Of a DNA stretch of 64,000 nucleotides, positions 8,564-18,248 are shown in pieces; positions within the stretch are counted from its first letter, which is position 1, and every line of letters begins with the position of its first letter. The notes under the pieces were generated by a model. The model had not been told where the DNA came from. It did not search any database and worked only from the letters and a program-made list of their open reading frames with translations. The position numbers and the translations under genes are program-made. This DNA is from Stieleria neptunia (GTDB lineage Bacteria > Planctomycetota > Planctomycetia > Pirellulales > Pirellulaceae): assembly GCF_007754155.1 (NCBI RefSeq), contig NZ_CP037423.1, positions 496,001 through 560,000 on the forward strand, read 5' to 3'.

Positions 8564-10300
8564 CCCGGATATTGCATCCGCTGATACGATTCCCCCTATA
8601 GCGCGAAAGCCTTAGTTCGTGTATCTATTGGAGTTACGACACTTCACAGAACACGAAACCAAGGCTTTCGGCAATGACAAAGCGTAATCGAAAACGTCCC
8701 GCATTGAAACGCCTCCGCAGGCAGGCCGTTGAAGTGGATTTCAACGGCGGATCGCTCACCTCCGACGGAGGCCTCGTCCTGCTTCGTGAAGTCGACAAAA
8801 AGCTCAATTTGATCGAGCGGATTGACCAAGCCATCGACGACCCACGTGATCCGTTTCACACCAAGCATTCGCAAGCGGAAATCCTCATCAGTCGAATCTT
8901 TGCGATCGCTGCAGGATACGAAGATGCAAACGATCAACAGCATCTTCGCAACGATGCCGCCTTTCAAGTCGCCGCCGGACGGACCCCTCGAATCAATGCC
9001 GGGGCGGACGACGATGAAGATCCCACTCTGGCAAGTCCCTCGACGCATTCGCGATTTGAAAATCGAATCGGCAAAAAAGAACTCTTCGAGCTCAGCAAGA
9101 TCCTCGTTGACATTTTCCTTGACAGCTTCGACACCCCGCCTGGTGAAATCACGCTCGATCTAGACGCAACGGACGACAAGGTACACGGCGAGCAAGAAAG
9201 AAGGGCTTTCAATGCCTACTACGACAGTTACTGCTTCCAACCGCTGTACGTATTTTGCGGCGACCAACTTCTCGTCTCTTATCTTCGTGCGGCCAATCTC
9301 GGTGATGCACACCACGCACGCGGGATCACAAAATTACTCGTCGCAAGGATCCGCAAACGATGGCCTCAGGTCAAAATTACCCTTCGTGGTGACGGAGGCT
9401 TTGCGATCGAACGCCTGATGCGTTGGTGCGACAAAAACGATGTCCACTACATCTTTGGTTTGCCCAAAAATAAGGTTTTAGTCAAGGAAATTGCTTGCGA
9501 AATGACACGGGCAAGAATCCTTCGATCACACCGGGGTGGGAAACAAGCCTGCTTCAAATGGTTTCGCTATCGCACCGGCAGGACTTGGGACCGCCATCGC
9601 TGGGTGGTCGGCAAAGCAGAGTACACTGGCAAAGGCCCCAATCCTCGCTTCGTCGTAACAAACCGTTTCTCAAGTGATGGCATTGTCGACACGACCTACC
9701 ATCGACCGATGGTCAACGGCAAAAGGCAACCGTTGCAAGTTAAGACTCCAGGAACATGGTGTTCTGTCGCCTTTGACCCGGAGAAGTTTTATCGAGAGCA
9801 CTACTGCATGCGTGGCGAGATGGAGAATCGGATCAAAGAACAACAGCTTTGCCTGTTCGCTGATCGCACCAGTTGCACCCGTTTTATTGCCAATCAGTTC
9901 CGCGTGATGCTTTCATCATTTGCTTACGTTCTACTCGATGGGGTGCGTCGCCTGGGCCTGAGTGGAACGAAACATAGTCGTCTACGCGTGGACACAATTC
10001 GATTGCGTCTATTGAAAATTGCAGCACGCGTGCGTGTGACTTGCCGTCGTGTGATCTTTCATCTCTGCAGCCACTGCCCCTGGGAACCGCTGTTCAATCA
10101 GGTGCTGACGCGTCTTTGTCGTAGCGACTAGCTACCCCCATCGCATCGCGATTCATCACCCAGCGACAATTTTGTCCTCTGGGGGTGGGGGGCCTCTGCC
10201 CAAAGCCAATCAATTGCAGCGAAAATCGGCCATAATAGGCAACGCCGCCGTAACTCAGTCCAAAATCACAGTCAACCACTCAGCGGATGCAATATCCGGG
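8564..10300 (+). mobile_element. IS1380-family insertion sequence, complete
   Basis: The ends are perfect 21-bp inverted repeats beginning CCCGGATATTGCATCCGC (8564-8584 and 10280-10300). A 4-bp direct repeat TTAG flanks the element (8560-8563 and 10301-10304), as expected for IS1380-type target duplication. Length is 1737 bp, and one transposase gene fills most of it. The insertion split the terminus of the MITE-like repeat at 10303-10493: joining the two flanks restores GTCTAGCC-TTAGAGACC, which is seen intact in reverse at 40811-40830. Confidence 0.93.
8674..10131 (+). CDS. IS1380-family transposase
   Basis: A 485-residue DDE transposase. The N-terminus (EVDFNGGSLTSDGGLVLLREVDKKLNL) and the following AGYEDANDQQHLRNDAAFQVAAG block are signatures of the IS1380 family. 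Candidate catalytic residues are Asp in TLDLDATDD, Asp in ITLRGDGGFA and Glu in MRGEMENRIKEQQL. The frame is complete and the element ends are intact, so it may be active. Confidence 0.93.
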   Translation: MTKRNRKRPALKRLRRQAVEVDFNGGSLTSDGGLVLLREVDKKLNLIERIDQAIDDPRDPFHTKHSQAEILISRIFAIAAGYEDANDQQHLRNDAAFQVAAGRTPRINAGADDDEDPTLASPSTHSRFENRIGKKELFELSKILVDIFLDSFDTPPGEITLDLDATDDKVHGEQERRAFNAYYDSYCFQPLYVFCGDQLLVSYLRAANLGDAHHARGITKLLVARIRKRWPQVKITLRGDGGFAIERLMRWCDKNDVHYIFGLPKNKVLVKEIACEMTRARILRSHRGGKQACFKWFRYRTGRTWDRHRWVVGKAEYTGKGPNPRFVVTNRFSSDGIVDTTYHRPMVNGKRQPLQVKTPGTWCSVAFDPEKFYREHYCMRGEMENRIKEQQLCLFADRTSCTRFIANQFRVMLSSFAYVLLDGVRRLGLSGTKHSRLRVDTIRLRLLKIAARVRVTCRRVIFHLCSHCPWEPLFNQVLTRLCRSD

Positions 10301-10302
10301 TT

Positions 10303-10493
10303 AGAGACCGTCCAGCTTAGGGCTAGCGCGAAACGCGACAAATCTGAATGATCTGACCGAATGGGTGAGAGGTGGTCGGCGGAGGGGTGTACGACGTCCT
10401 TTCTAGGTCGTCGCGCAGAGCCCCACGGGCGACGGCCCGGAAGGGCCATCGTACATCCGAAAAGCGATCGCCTTAAGCTGGACGGTCCCTTTA
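10303..10493. repeat. MITE-like repeat, copy A (disrupted at its left end by IS1380)
   Basis: About 190 bp with terminal inverted repeats: AGAGACCGTCCAGCTTA at the left and its near-complement GCTGGACGGTCCCTTTA at the right. The centre carries TACGACGTCC...GGCCCGGAAGGGCC. A second copy at 40630-40817 matches along its whole length, and a partial copy lies at 54141-54240. There is no coding capacity. Confidence 0.8.
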
Positions 10494-10578
10494 GGCGATT
10501 CCTCCGCTCGCTGCGGGGCAGCGAATCGAGGCGGCTAAAGCCTGCACACCAGCGGGGTGTCCCAGATATTCCGCAGCG

Positions 10579-13128
10579 CTACTTCACGCTCAACTTGCGA
10601 CGGTAGACCGTCGAGCCGTTGGTCACGTACAGGGTGTCGTGATTCGCCCCGGCCAGTGTGCAACTGGTCAGCGGTTTGGTCGGATCGGGCGTCGGCAGCA
10701 CGCCGCAGGGGCGTCCGGTCGGATCGAAGATTTGCACTCCGACCGAGCTGGTCACGTAGTAGCGCCCTGCCTTGTCGACGGCCATGCCATCGCCCCGCGA
10801 TGCAGTCAGGTACGGCGGGGGTTCGTTGAACTTGAATTCGCCCTTGGCATCGATCGCAAGCCGCATCGGCATCGTCGGCATTTTGGCGTCCAGGCTGCCG
10901 TCGGGGTTGACCCGGAACGTCCACGTGCTCGTGCCGCCGGAATCGGAAACCGCCAGCGTTCCCCCGTCGTTGGAAAGCGCGATTCCGTTCGGGCGTGTGA
11001 TGCCGCTGTCGACCGCCGTCGTCGCGCCGGTTTTCGGGTCGATGCGCGTGACCTGCTTGGCCCTGGTTTCGGTGATGAAGAGGAGTCCGTCGTCGCTGAC
11101 GGCCAAGTCATTCGGTTTGACGCCGGTCGCGACCACGTTGACCGCACCGGATTTGGGGTCGATGGAAATCACGCGGCCTTGCGCGCCCTGGCATCCATAC
11201 AGCAGTCCGTCAGGGCCGAGCATCAGCCCGCTGACCGACTCCTTGGCGATCACCGTTTGCTTGCCGTCATCGGCACTGACGCGATACACCGCCGGTGCCT
11301 TCATGTCGCTGTAGATAAAGTTCCCCTCGGTGTCGCTGCAGGGCGCATCGGCGAATCCCAAGTCCGACGCGACGACTTCCCATGACTGGCCCGGGATCAA
11401 CAGGTTCAACAGCGTCAAGTCTCCACGCAGGTCACCGCTGGTGTCCAGCACCGGCTGGTGTGTCTCGTTTCGCCACAGCCATTTCATCGCTTCGGGAAAA
11501 CGCGCGCTGCCGAAATCGGCATTGTGCGCGTAGCCTTCGGCCCAATCGAAACGGGTGTCGTAACCCATGTACTTCAGCGCCGATGCCATTCGTTGATTCG
11601 CCCAAGGCCAGCTTCCGAACGCGTTGTCGACATCACCGCTGGTGTCGGACATGTACACTCGGATCGGTTTCGGTTCCGTTTTACGAACCAGTGCCGGATA
11701 GACGTTGCCGCCGCGAAGGTTGGTGAAACTGCCGACGTTCGAATAAACCTTGCCGAACTGATCGGGGTGTTCCCAGGCGGCGGTGAACGCACAGATGGCG
11801 CCGGAACTGGATCCGCCGATCGCCCGCATCGCGGGATCGGACGAAACGTTGTAGCGTTGTTCGACCGCGGGAAGGATTTCCTCCAGCAAAAATCGCGTGT
11901 AGCGATCGCCCAGGCTGTCGTATTCGAAGCTGCGGTTGGATGATTTTTTCCCTTGCCGCGGTTTGGATTTGTGTTGCCCAGGATTGATAAACACGGCGAT
12001 CGTCGGTGGCATTTCGCCGCGTGCGATCAGGTTGTCAAACACGACCGGGATTCGCCAGCGTCCTTTGGTGTCGCGCATCCGTTCCCCGTCCTGAAAAACC
12101 ATCAACGCGGCTGGCGTGTCCGCTTGGTATTGTGCCGGCACATAGATCGCCCAATCGCGGATCGTGTCTGCAAAGATCTCCGACTCCCAGGGCTCCATTG
12201 GCTCGACCGTGCCTTTGGGGACAGACTCGTTGGCAATGGCATCGGGATGCGGTTGCCATTCGGGTCGGGTTTCCGTCGACGCAATCACGGTCGACTCGGA
12301 GTCGTCGGACCACAGCCAACGCAGCGCGTCCGGGAAAACTTCGCCGCCCCACTTTCCGCTATGTCCGCCTTCGGTCATCACCAACTTGTAGTCGTATCCG
12401 GCGAACTGCAGGGCGGCCGCCAAGTCTCGATTGCCCAGCGGCCAGTTTCCGTGCAGGTTGTTCAGGTCGTCCTTGCCTTCTTGCAGATAAACCTTGATCG
12501 GCTTGGGGTTGTCTTTGGTCTTTCGAACCAATCCGGGATAGGCCCAGCCGCCGCGGATGTTGGTGAAGCTGCCGATGTGGCTGAGCACTTTGCCGAATTG
12601 CTGTGGCTTTTCCCAAGCGACGGTGAACGCGCAAATCCCGCCGGACGAAATGCCGCACACCGCGCGGCGCTGGGCGTCGTCGGAAACATTCAGTCCTTTT
12701 AGGGCGACGGGCAGAAATTCGTCGACCAAGAACGTCGCGTAGCGGTCACCGAGTGAATCGTATTCGAAGGAACGATTGCTGCGGTCTTTCGCACCGGGTT
12801 TGGTCGCGGGGATCGTGCCCGGATTGACAAAAACGGCGATCGTGACCGGCATCGCATTTTGATCGATCAGCTTGTCGAAGACCCTGGGGACGCCAAAGGC
12901 GCCGCCCGGTTTGGCGTAATTCTTGCCGTCCATGAACACCATCAAGTTCGCCGGTTCGTTTTCGTCGTATTGCGCCGGAACGTAGACGCTGTACTGGCGC
13001 GTGGTGCCCGGAAAGATGCGGCTGTCGGCGAAAACGCCTTCGGTGAGTGTTCCCGTGGGAACGTCCGCGGCCCGCACGGAGCTGATCGCCACCAGGATGG
13101 CCAGTGGAAGCAGGACAAGTGATTTCAT
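10579..13128 (-). CDS. secreted fusion: two tandem CE1-like esterase domains plus an SMP-30/gluconolactonase propeller
   Basis: An 849-residue protein with a Sec signal (residues 1-20, MKSLVLLPLAILVAISSVRA). Residues about 30-275 and 305-560 are two homologous alpha/beta hydrolase domains of the enterochelin-esterase/CE1 type. They share NRSFEYDSLGDRY, GSFTN and nucleophile elbows GISSGG (Ser161) and GSSSGA. Both end in G-Y-x-H/A-x(4)-W-like segments that could hold the catalytic His (EGGHSGKWGG in domain 1, EGYAHNADFG in domain 2). Residues about 580-845 form an SMP-30-type six-blade propeller (GLMLGPDGLLYGCQ, RPNGIALSNDGGTLAVSDS). The architecture suggests de-esterification of a polysaccharide followed by lactone hydrolysis. 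That function is inferred. Confidence 0.85.
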   Translation of the reverse strand: MKSLVLLPLAILVAISSVRAADVPTGTLTEGVFADSRIFPGTTRQYSVYVPAQYDENEPANLMVFMDGKNYAKPGGAFGVPRVFDKLIDQNAMPVTIAVFVNPGTIPATKPGAKDRSNRSFEYDSLGDRYATFLVDEFLPVALKGLNVSDDAQRRAVCGISSGGICAFTVAWEKPQQFGKVLSHIGSFTNIRGGWAYPGLVRKTKDNPKPIKVYLQEGKDDLNNLHGNWPLGNRDLAAALQFAGYDYKLVMTEGGHSGKWGGEVFPDALRWLWSDDSESTVIASTETRPEWQPHPDAIANESVPKGTVEPMEPWESEIFADTIRDWAIYVPAQYQADTPAALMVFQDGERMRDTKGRWRIPVVFDNLIARGEMPPTIAVFINPGQHKSKPRQGKKSSNRSFEYDSLGDRYTRFLLEEILPAVEQRYNVSSDPAMRAIGGSSSGAICAFTAAWEHPDQFGKVYSNVGSFTNLRGGNVYPALVRKTEPKPIRVYMSDTSGDVDNAFGSWPWANQRMASALKYMGYDTRFDWAEGYAHNADFGSARFPEAMKWLWRNETHQPVLDTSGDLRGDLTLLNLLIPGQSWEVVASDLGFADAPCSDTEGNFIYSDMKAPAVYRVSADDGKQTVIAKESVSGLMLGPDGLLYGCQGAQGRVISIDPKSGAVNVVATGVKPNDLAVSDDGLLFITETRAKQVTRIDPKTGATTAVDSGITRPNGIALSNDGGTLAVSDSGGTSTWTFRVNPDGSLDAKMPTMPMRLAIDAKGEFKFNEPPPYLTASRGDGMAVDKAGRYYVTSSVGVQIFDPTGRPCGVLPTPDPTKPLTSCTLAGANHDTLYVTNGSTVYRRKLSVK

Positions 13129-13363
13129 GGTGATTCAGGGAGGCGGAAAAGTGGGGGAGGACTGGGAGGGTGGCCCCACATCATCGTTTGCCGCTGACCG
13201 CTAAGCAAGTGCCACAGCGATTCCGTGGTCCGGGGCGGTCGCGGTCTAAGTCGTACGGCGGGTTTGACTTCAGCGGCGGTGAGTGGATGCGGATCAATCA
13301 TGTAGAATCCACCCACGAGGATTGCCAAACAGCACCGTCGATGCGACACCTCGGGATTGATTC

Positions 13364-13717
13364 ATGACGCAAATGCCGCGGCTAGAGGAGCAAAAGTTGA
13401 CGAACCGAGAGCTGGATCAGAAAGCGGCAATTATGGTTGTCATTGAACACTTTGGCGACATTCCCCCCGGCACGAAATGTTCCGCCGTGTTCTTTGGCAC
13501 GGAGAGACTTCGCCGCGAAAAGGAATTCCACGCAAAACTGTACAGCCAGAACGGAGTGCATGATCCGGAGACCGTGCGAACGATGGTCGCCGCGAACGTG
13601 CCGGACGATCCCTATTGGTTGGTGTCCCTGAAATCGGGCGACGGCGCCAACGCAGCTGTCACTCGGCTGCACCGAGTCGATGACCGCACGGGAACGATCA
13701 TCCCGGATCCGGCGTGA
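13364..13717 (+). CDS. conserved-looking hypothetical protein
   Basis: A 117-residue soluble protein, MTQMPRLEEQKLTNRELDQK..., without signal, membrane segment or motif I recognise. The central part FGDIPPGTKCSAVFFGTERLRREKEFHAKLY and the acidic ends look like a small alpha/beta domain. An alternative TTG start at about 13397 has the better ribosome-binding site (GAGGAG, spacing about 7). It lies 236 bp from the divergent esterase fusion gene and about 90 bp upstream of the NanM-symporter gene. It could be a short spurious frame, but codon composition matches its neighbours. Confidence 0.5.
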   Translation: MTQMPRLEEQKLTNRELDQKAAIMVVIEHFGDIPPGTKCSAVFFGTERLRREKEFHAKLYSQNGVHDPETVRTMVAANVPDDPYWLVSLKSGDGANAAVTRLHRVDDRTGTIIPDPA

Positions 13718-13808
13718 TTCGGTGCGTTCAGGTGAATGTCGCTCAGGCTGCCGGCCTGTCACTCAATCATGAAGCAATGCCATGCGATCGGGATGGCTGG
13801 AAGCCACA

Positions 13809-16427
13809 ATGACAAACGAGATTATGAAACGATTCCTGCATCTCCTGCTTTTCCTTGCCGCAGTCACGTCACCCACTCTCGCGACCGCTCAGGATTTACT
13901 GACGTGGACGGAACTGCCGCCCATGCCGGATGCACTCGGCTTTGCAGGTCCGTTTGCCGGCGTTCACAATGACGTCATGATCGTGGCCGGCGGTGCGAAC
14001 TTTCCCAAGCCGGTCTGGGACAACGACAAAGTCTGGCACGATCGCATCTTCGTGCTGACCAGAGATGGCGACCGCTACAGCTGGAAAGACGGCGGCAAAC
14101 TCGACCGTGCTGTCGCATACGGGGCGTCCGTCTCGACCAGCGCGGGCGTGGTTTGCATGGGTGGGAACGATTCCGACGACACCTTTGACGACGTGTTCCT
14201 GCTGAGCTGGGATCCCGAGTCAGAACGAATCACGACGACGGAGTATCCTTCGCTGCCAAAACCGTGCGCGTTCACGGCCGCAACCATCATCGGCGATGTG
14301 ATCTATCTGGCAGGCGGGCAAAGCGGTCCGTCGCTGGAAACAGCCATGTCGAATTTGTGGGCGCTGGATTTGTCGCAGCAAGCAAACCAAGACGAATTTG
14401 TCTGGAAAGAATTGCCTGCCTGTCCCGGCCCAACGCGGGCATTGAACCTGACCGTTAGCCAGCACAATGGATACAACGACTGTGTGTATGTCATCAGCGG
14501 GCGACGACAGCACGGGCCGGCGGAAGAGCCCTCCAGCTATGAATTCCTTCGCGATGTCTGGGAATTCAATCCGAACACCGCCACCTGGCGGCAACGCAGC
14601 GACGCCCCGCGATGTTGGATGGCCGGCACCGGTGTCAAGTATGGCCAAAGCCATCTTCTTGTGCTCGGCGGATCCACCGGCGAACTGTTCTTCCAAGGCG
14701 ACGAACTGCGGGACAATCACCCAGGATTTGGCAACGAAACTGCCGCCTATCACACCATCACCGACACCTGGGTTGCCGCCGGGAAGAATCCCGTCACCCA
14801 GGTGACGACCACCGCTGTTCAATGGGGCGACGATCTGATCGTCCCGTCCGGCGAAATCCGACCGCGAACCCGCACGCCCAAGGTCTATCGCGTTGCCGTC
14901 AACCGAGCCGAACACAATTTCGGGTGGGTCAACTATGTCGTCCTGTTCGGCTATCTTGTGTCGATGGTCGGCGTCGGGTTTTACTTCGCCCGAACCAACA
15001 AGACGACCGACGACTACTTTCGCGGGGGACGCCACATTCCGTGGTGGGCTGCCGGTTGCAGCATTTTTGCCACGATGCTCAGCTCGCTGACCTTCACCGG
15101 CATCCCGTCCAAGGCCTATGCCCAGGACTGGGTGTACTCGATCGGCAATTTCACCATTCCGCTGGTTGCGATCGTCGCCGTGTATGTCGCGATGCCGTTC
15201 TTTCGCCGCATCGATGCCACCAGCGCGTACGAGTATCTGGAAAAGCGATTCAGCCGTCCGGTCAGACTGTTCGGGAGTGCCAGTTTCACGCTGTTCCACC
15301 TCTTTCGCATGGCGGTCGTCATGTCACTGACCGGTCTAGCGATGGCCGTCGCGACTCCGCTGACACCGGCTCAATCGGTGTTGCTGATGGGCGTGCTCAG
15401 CATCCTCTATTGCACCATGGGTGGCGTCGAAGCGGTGATCTGGACCGACACCCTCCAGACCGTTGTGCTGTTTGGCGGAGCGCTGCTTGCGATCGTTCTC
15501 TTGGTGATGGGGACCGACGGCGGGGTCGGCGGTTTTCTGTCCGCCGCGGATGACGCTGATAAATTTCGGATCGCAAACCTGCACCTGAGTCCGACGAGCG
15601 CCCAAATCGCATTGTGGGTCATCGTCGTCGGAGCCATCGGCCAAAACCTTTCGTCATACACCGCCGACCAAGCCGTCGTGCAGCGGTACATGACGACTGC
15701 CGACCCCAGTCTCGCCGCGCGTTCGATTTGGACCAATGCCGCGCTGACGATCCCGTCCACACTGCTGTTTTTCGGCATCGGCACGGCTCTGTTTGCGTTC
15801 TATCAATCAAACCCCGGTCGCTTGGACCCGACGATTTCGACCGACCAAGTGTTTCCGTACTTCATTGCCCGTGAGATGCCGATCGGATTGGCCGGGTTGG
15901 TCGTCGCGGGGGTTTTTGCCGCCGCACAGTCGACGGTTTCGACCAGCATGAATTCCACCGCGACGGCTTTGGTGACCGATTTCCTGCGGCCCTTCGACAC
16001 CTGCAAATCCGAGCGCGGCTATCTCAATGCGGCTCGCGGTCTGACGTTTGTGATGGGGGTGATCGGGACACTGTTGGGGCTGGTGTTCGTCAACCCCGAC
16101 ATCAAATCGCTGTTCGATACCTTTTTGGTCGTGATCGGGTTGTTCATGGGCGTGCTCGGCGGGTTGTTTGTGTTGGGGGGCACAACGACCCGAGCCAATT
16201 CCACCGGTGCGATGGCCGGTGCACTGGTCGGCGCCGCCGTGATGTTCGGTCTTTGGAAATTCACCGCGATCAACGGCTACCTGTACACGGCCTGTGGAAT
16301 CACCACCTGCTTCGTCGTCGGTTACATCACCAGTCTCGCCACGCAAAAACCGGCTGACGACCTCGCCGGGCTGACCATTCACACGCTGCATGCCGGCAAC
16401 TCGCACGACGACATTGATTCACTTTGA
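13809..16427 (+). CDS. NanM-like kelch mutarotase fused to a sodium/solute symporter (SSS)
   Basis: The start at 13809 has GGAAG 5 bases upstream; 13824 is an alternative. After a Sec signal ([23 protein letters not shown]), residues about 28-365 form a kelch propeller of the N-acetylneuraminate epimerase (NanM) type, with [20 protein letters not shown] and repeated VAGGA / YLAGGQ / VISGR blade motifs. From about residue 375 the protein becomes a 12-13 segment SSS transporter ([52 protein letters not shown]). The fusion puts a sialic-acid anomer mutarotase on the outer face of a Na+ symporter. The AGE epimerase gene follows after 10 bp, so the operon is probably for sialic acid or N-acetyl-amino-sugar uptake. 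No nanA or nanE is seen nearby. Confidence 0.88.
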   Translation: MTNEIMKRFLHLLLFLAAVTSPTLATAQDLLTWTELPPMPDALGFAGPFAGVHNDVMIVAGGANFPKPVWDNDKVWHDRIFVLTRDGDRYSWKDGGKLDRAVAYGASVSTSAGVVCMGGNDSDDTFDDVFLLSWDPESERITTTEYPSLPKPCAFTAATIIGDVIYLAGGQSGPSLETAMSNLWALDLSQQANQDEFVWKELPACPGPTRALNLTVSQHNGYNDCVYVISGRRQHGPAEEPSSYEFLRDVWEFNPNTATWRQRSDAPRCWMAGTGVKYGQSHLLVLGGSTGELFFQGDELRDNHPGFGNETAAYHTITDTWVAAGKNPVTQVTTTAVQWGDDLIVPSGEIRPRTRTPKVYRVAVNRAEHNFGWVNYVVLFGYLVSMVGVGFYFARTNKTTDDYFRGGRHIPWWAAGCSIFATMLSSLTFTGIPSKAYAQDWVYSIGNFTIPLVAIVAVYVAMPFFRRIDATSAYEYLEKRFSRPVRLFGSASFTLFHLFRMAVVMSLTGLAMAVATPLTPAQSVLLMGVLSILYCTMGGVEAVIWTDTLQTVVLFGGALLAIVLLVMGTDGGVGGFLSAADDADKFRIANLHLSPTSAQIALWVIVVGAIGQNLSSYTADQAVVQRYMTTADPSLAARSIWTNAALTIPSTLLFFGIGTALFAFYQSNPGRLDPTISTDQVFPYFIAREMPIGLAGLVVAGVFAAAQSTVSTSMNSTATALVTDFLRPFDTCKSERGYLNAARGLTFVMGVIGTLLGLVFVNPDIKSLFDTFLVVIGLFMGVLGGLFVLGGTTTRANSTGAMAGALVGAAVMFGLWKFTAINGYLYTACGITTCFVVGYITSLATQKPADDLAGLTIHTLHAGNSHDDIDSL

Positions 16428-16437
16428 GCCACTATAT

Positions 16438-17613
16438 ATGGATGAATCTCGGCGCAACGAATTGATCACCACGTATCGCGACGGATTGCTCGGCGACACG
16501 CTGCCGTTTTGGATCAAGCACTGCGTGGATCGTGAGTACGGCGGGTTCATGATGTCGCTCGATCGTGACGGAACCGTGATCGACACGGACAAGGGCGTTT
16601 GGCAACAAGGCCGATTCACTTGGCTGTTGGGCGAACTGTACAACAACGTCCAACCGCGTGACGAATGGCTGGAACTGGCGAAACACGGCGCTCGGTTTCT
16701 CGATGACCATTGTTTCGATCCAGCGGACGGTCGGATGTGGTTTCACGTCACTCGAGAGGGAAAACCCATTCGCAAACGCCGCTACGCGTTTTCAGAAAGC
16801 TTTGCATCGATCGCCTATGGAGAACTCTTCAAAGCGACCGGCGACGAACAATACGCGGAAAAAGCAAGACGTACATTCCGACGGTTTCTTGATCACAACC
16901 TGAATCCGCTCGGTGTGCAGCCAAAATTCACCTCGACAAGGCCGACCCGAGGCATCGGGTTCCCGATGATCACCCTGGTGACGGCACAGGAGCTTCGCGA
17001 ATCGATCGGCCTGTCCGATGCCGACCGATGGATCGATCGTAGCATTGACGACATCCGTCGTTTTCACCTCAAAGAAGAAATCCAGTGCGTGATGGAGACC
17101 GTCAGTCCGACCGGTGAAATCATCGACCACTTCGACGGCCGCACGCTCAACCCCGGCCACGCGATCGAAGGCGGCTGGTTCATCATGCAGGAAGGAAAGC
17201 TTCGAGGTGACGCCTCGCTGGTCCAAACCGGCTGCCAGATGCTAGACTGGATGTGGCAGCGTGGCTGGGATCAAGAGTTTGGAGGGATCCTGTACTTCGT
17301 CGATGTCAACGGTCGGCCCGTCCAGGAGTACTGGCACGACATGAAATTCTGGTGGCCGCAAAACGAAACCATCATTGCAACACTTCTGGCTCATCAGCTG
17401 ACCGGTGATCCCAAGTACGCCGACTGGCACCAAATGATCCATGACTGGAGCTATGCGCATTTTCCTGACACCGAGCACGGCGAGTGGTTCGGCTATCTGC
17501 ACCGCGACGGCCGACTCAGCTCCCCACTCAAAGGAAATCTCTGGAAAGGCCCCTTCCACATGCCTCGCATGCAACTTACCTGCTGGCAGTTGCTGACGGC
17601 GTCCTCGACGTAA
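16438..17613 (+). CDS. AGE family epimerase (N-acylglucosamine 2-epimerase)
   Basis: A 391-residue (alpha/alpha)6-barrel protein. Family motifs are GGFMMSLDRDG, GRFTWLLGELYN, RRYAFSESFASIAYGELFKATGD, LNPGHAIEGGWFIM and the substrate-site block KFWWPQNETIIATLLA. The family interconverts N-acetylglucosamine and N-acetylmannosamine, or other sugars at C2. Start is set at 16438 (MDESRRNEL), 10 bp after the symporter stop; an upstream ATG at 16390 would overlap that gene. Its position supports a role in turning imported sialic-acid-derived ManNAc into GlcNAc, as in the Bacteroides-type pathway. That function is inferred from context. Confidence 0.87.
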   Translation: MDESRRNELITTYRDGLLGDTLPFWIKHCVDREYGGFMMSLDRDGTVIDTDKGVWQQGRFTWLLGELYNNVQPRDEWLELAKHGARFLDDHCFDPADGRMWFHVTREGKPIRKRRYAFSESFASIAYGELFKATGDEQYAEKARRTFRRFLDHNLNPLGVQPKFTSTRPTRGIGFPMITLVTAQELRESIGLSDADRWIDRSIDDIRRFHLKEEIQCVMETVSPTGEIIDHFDGRTLNPGHAIEGGWFIMQEGKLRGDASLVQTGCQMLDWMWQRGWDQEFGGILYFVDVNGRPVQEYWHDMKFWWPQNETIIATLLAHQLTGDPKYADWHQMIHDWSYAHFPDTEHGEWFGYLHRDGRLSSPLKGNLWKGPFHMPRMQLTCWQLLTASST

Positions 17614-17635
17614 ACGATCCGCTTGCAAAAACAGT

Positions 17636-18124
17636 TCAGGAGGCAACGATGAGTTCATCAATGCGACAGTATCCCATTTCCATTGCAGCTCCCATTCCAC
17701 TCGCCAGGGCTTCGTCGCGTGCCTCCTGGGACGGATACTCGATCAGCGTGGTGACCGTCGTGACATGGTCCGTTTCCCGGAACGTGAAGGTCACGACCGT
17801 TTCATGACCCGTGTTGTCTGTTGAACTGCGTACGACATGCTTTTCATCTTGGACGATCTTGCTGAGCATTTCGATTTCGCGAAATGCTCCGTGCATTGCG
17901 ATCTCAGACTCGTCTCCTTCGTTTCGGAAGACGTTTTCGTACGTTCCGCCGACTCGAAAGTCCATCTCACAGATGGGCATCGACCAGCCCGGTGGTCCGA
18001 GCATCCAGCGACGGACCAAGTCGGCGTCGGTGAACGGTTTCCAAACCGAGTCGACTGGCGCTTCGAAGCTTCTGACGACTTCGACTTGGGTATCAGAGGG
18101 TGTGTTGACTGTGGCAGGCTTCAT
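17636..18124 (-). CDS. AHSA1/SRPBCC-domain protein
   Basis: A 162-residue START/Bet v1-like protein. The family pattern is clear: VEVVRSFEAPVDSVWKPFTDADLVRRWMLGP, then MDFRVGGTYENVF and a C-terminal helix GMGAAMEMGYCRIDELI. Members bind hydrophobic ligands or modulate chaperones, and their exact roles are mostly unknown. It is divergent from a WYL-type regulator and shares a 124-bp intergenic region holding a strong palindrome. This pairing is common in bacteria and suggests it is the regulator's target. Confidence 0.87.
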   Translation of the reverse strand: MKPATVNTPSDTQVEVVRSFEAPVDSVWKPFTDADLVRRWMLGPPGWSMPICEMDFRVGGTYENVFRNEGDESEIAMHGAFREIEMLSKIVQDEKHVVRSSTDNTGHETVVTFTFRETDHVTTVTTLIEYPSQEARDEALASGMGAAMEMGYCRIDELIVAS

Positions 18125-18174
18125 GTTCGTTTGTCCTTTGTGAAAACGGATTGACGTCGAGACTTTACAGGGCG

Positions 18175-18208
18175 CTCCTGACAGCGTACTGTCAGGAGCC
18201 TGTCAGGA
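18175..18208. promoter_or_regulatory. palindromic operator between the AHSA1 gene and the WYL regulator
   Basis: CTCCTGACAG, a 4-base gap CGTA, and CTGTCAGGAG form a perfect inverted repeat at 18175-18198. A third half-site CTGTCAGGA follows at 18200-18208. The TGACA-N-TGTCA form is typical of YafY-type WYL regulator sites. It sits 51 bp from one start codon and about 40-50 bp from the other, so one bound protein could control both genes. Confidence 0.75.
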
Positions 18209-18248
18209 TTCGCAAATTTCCTCACCAATCTGTTCTCGGACACGCCCG

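Noticed and set aside
14220..15299. Long minus-strand frame inside the symporter gene
   Set aside because: It is antisense to a well-supported NanM-symporter gene and has no recognisable domain; long antisense frames are expected from the codon bias here.
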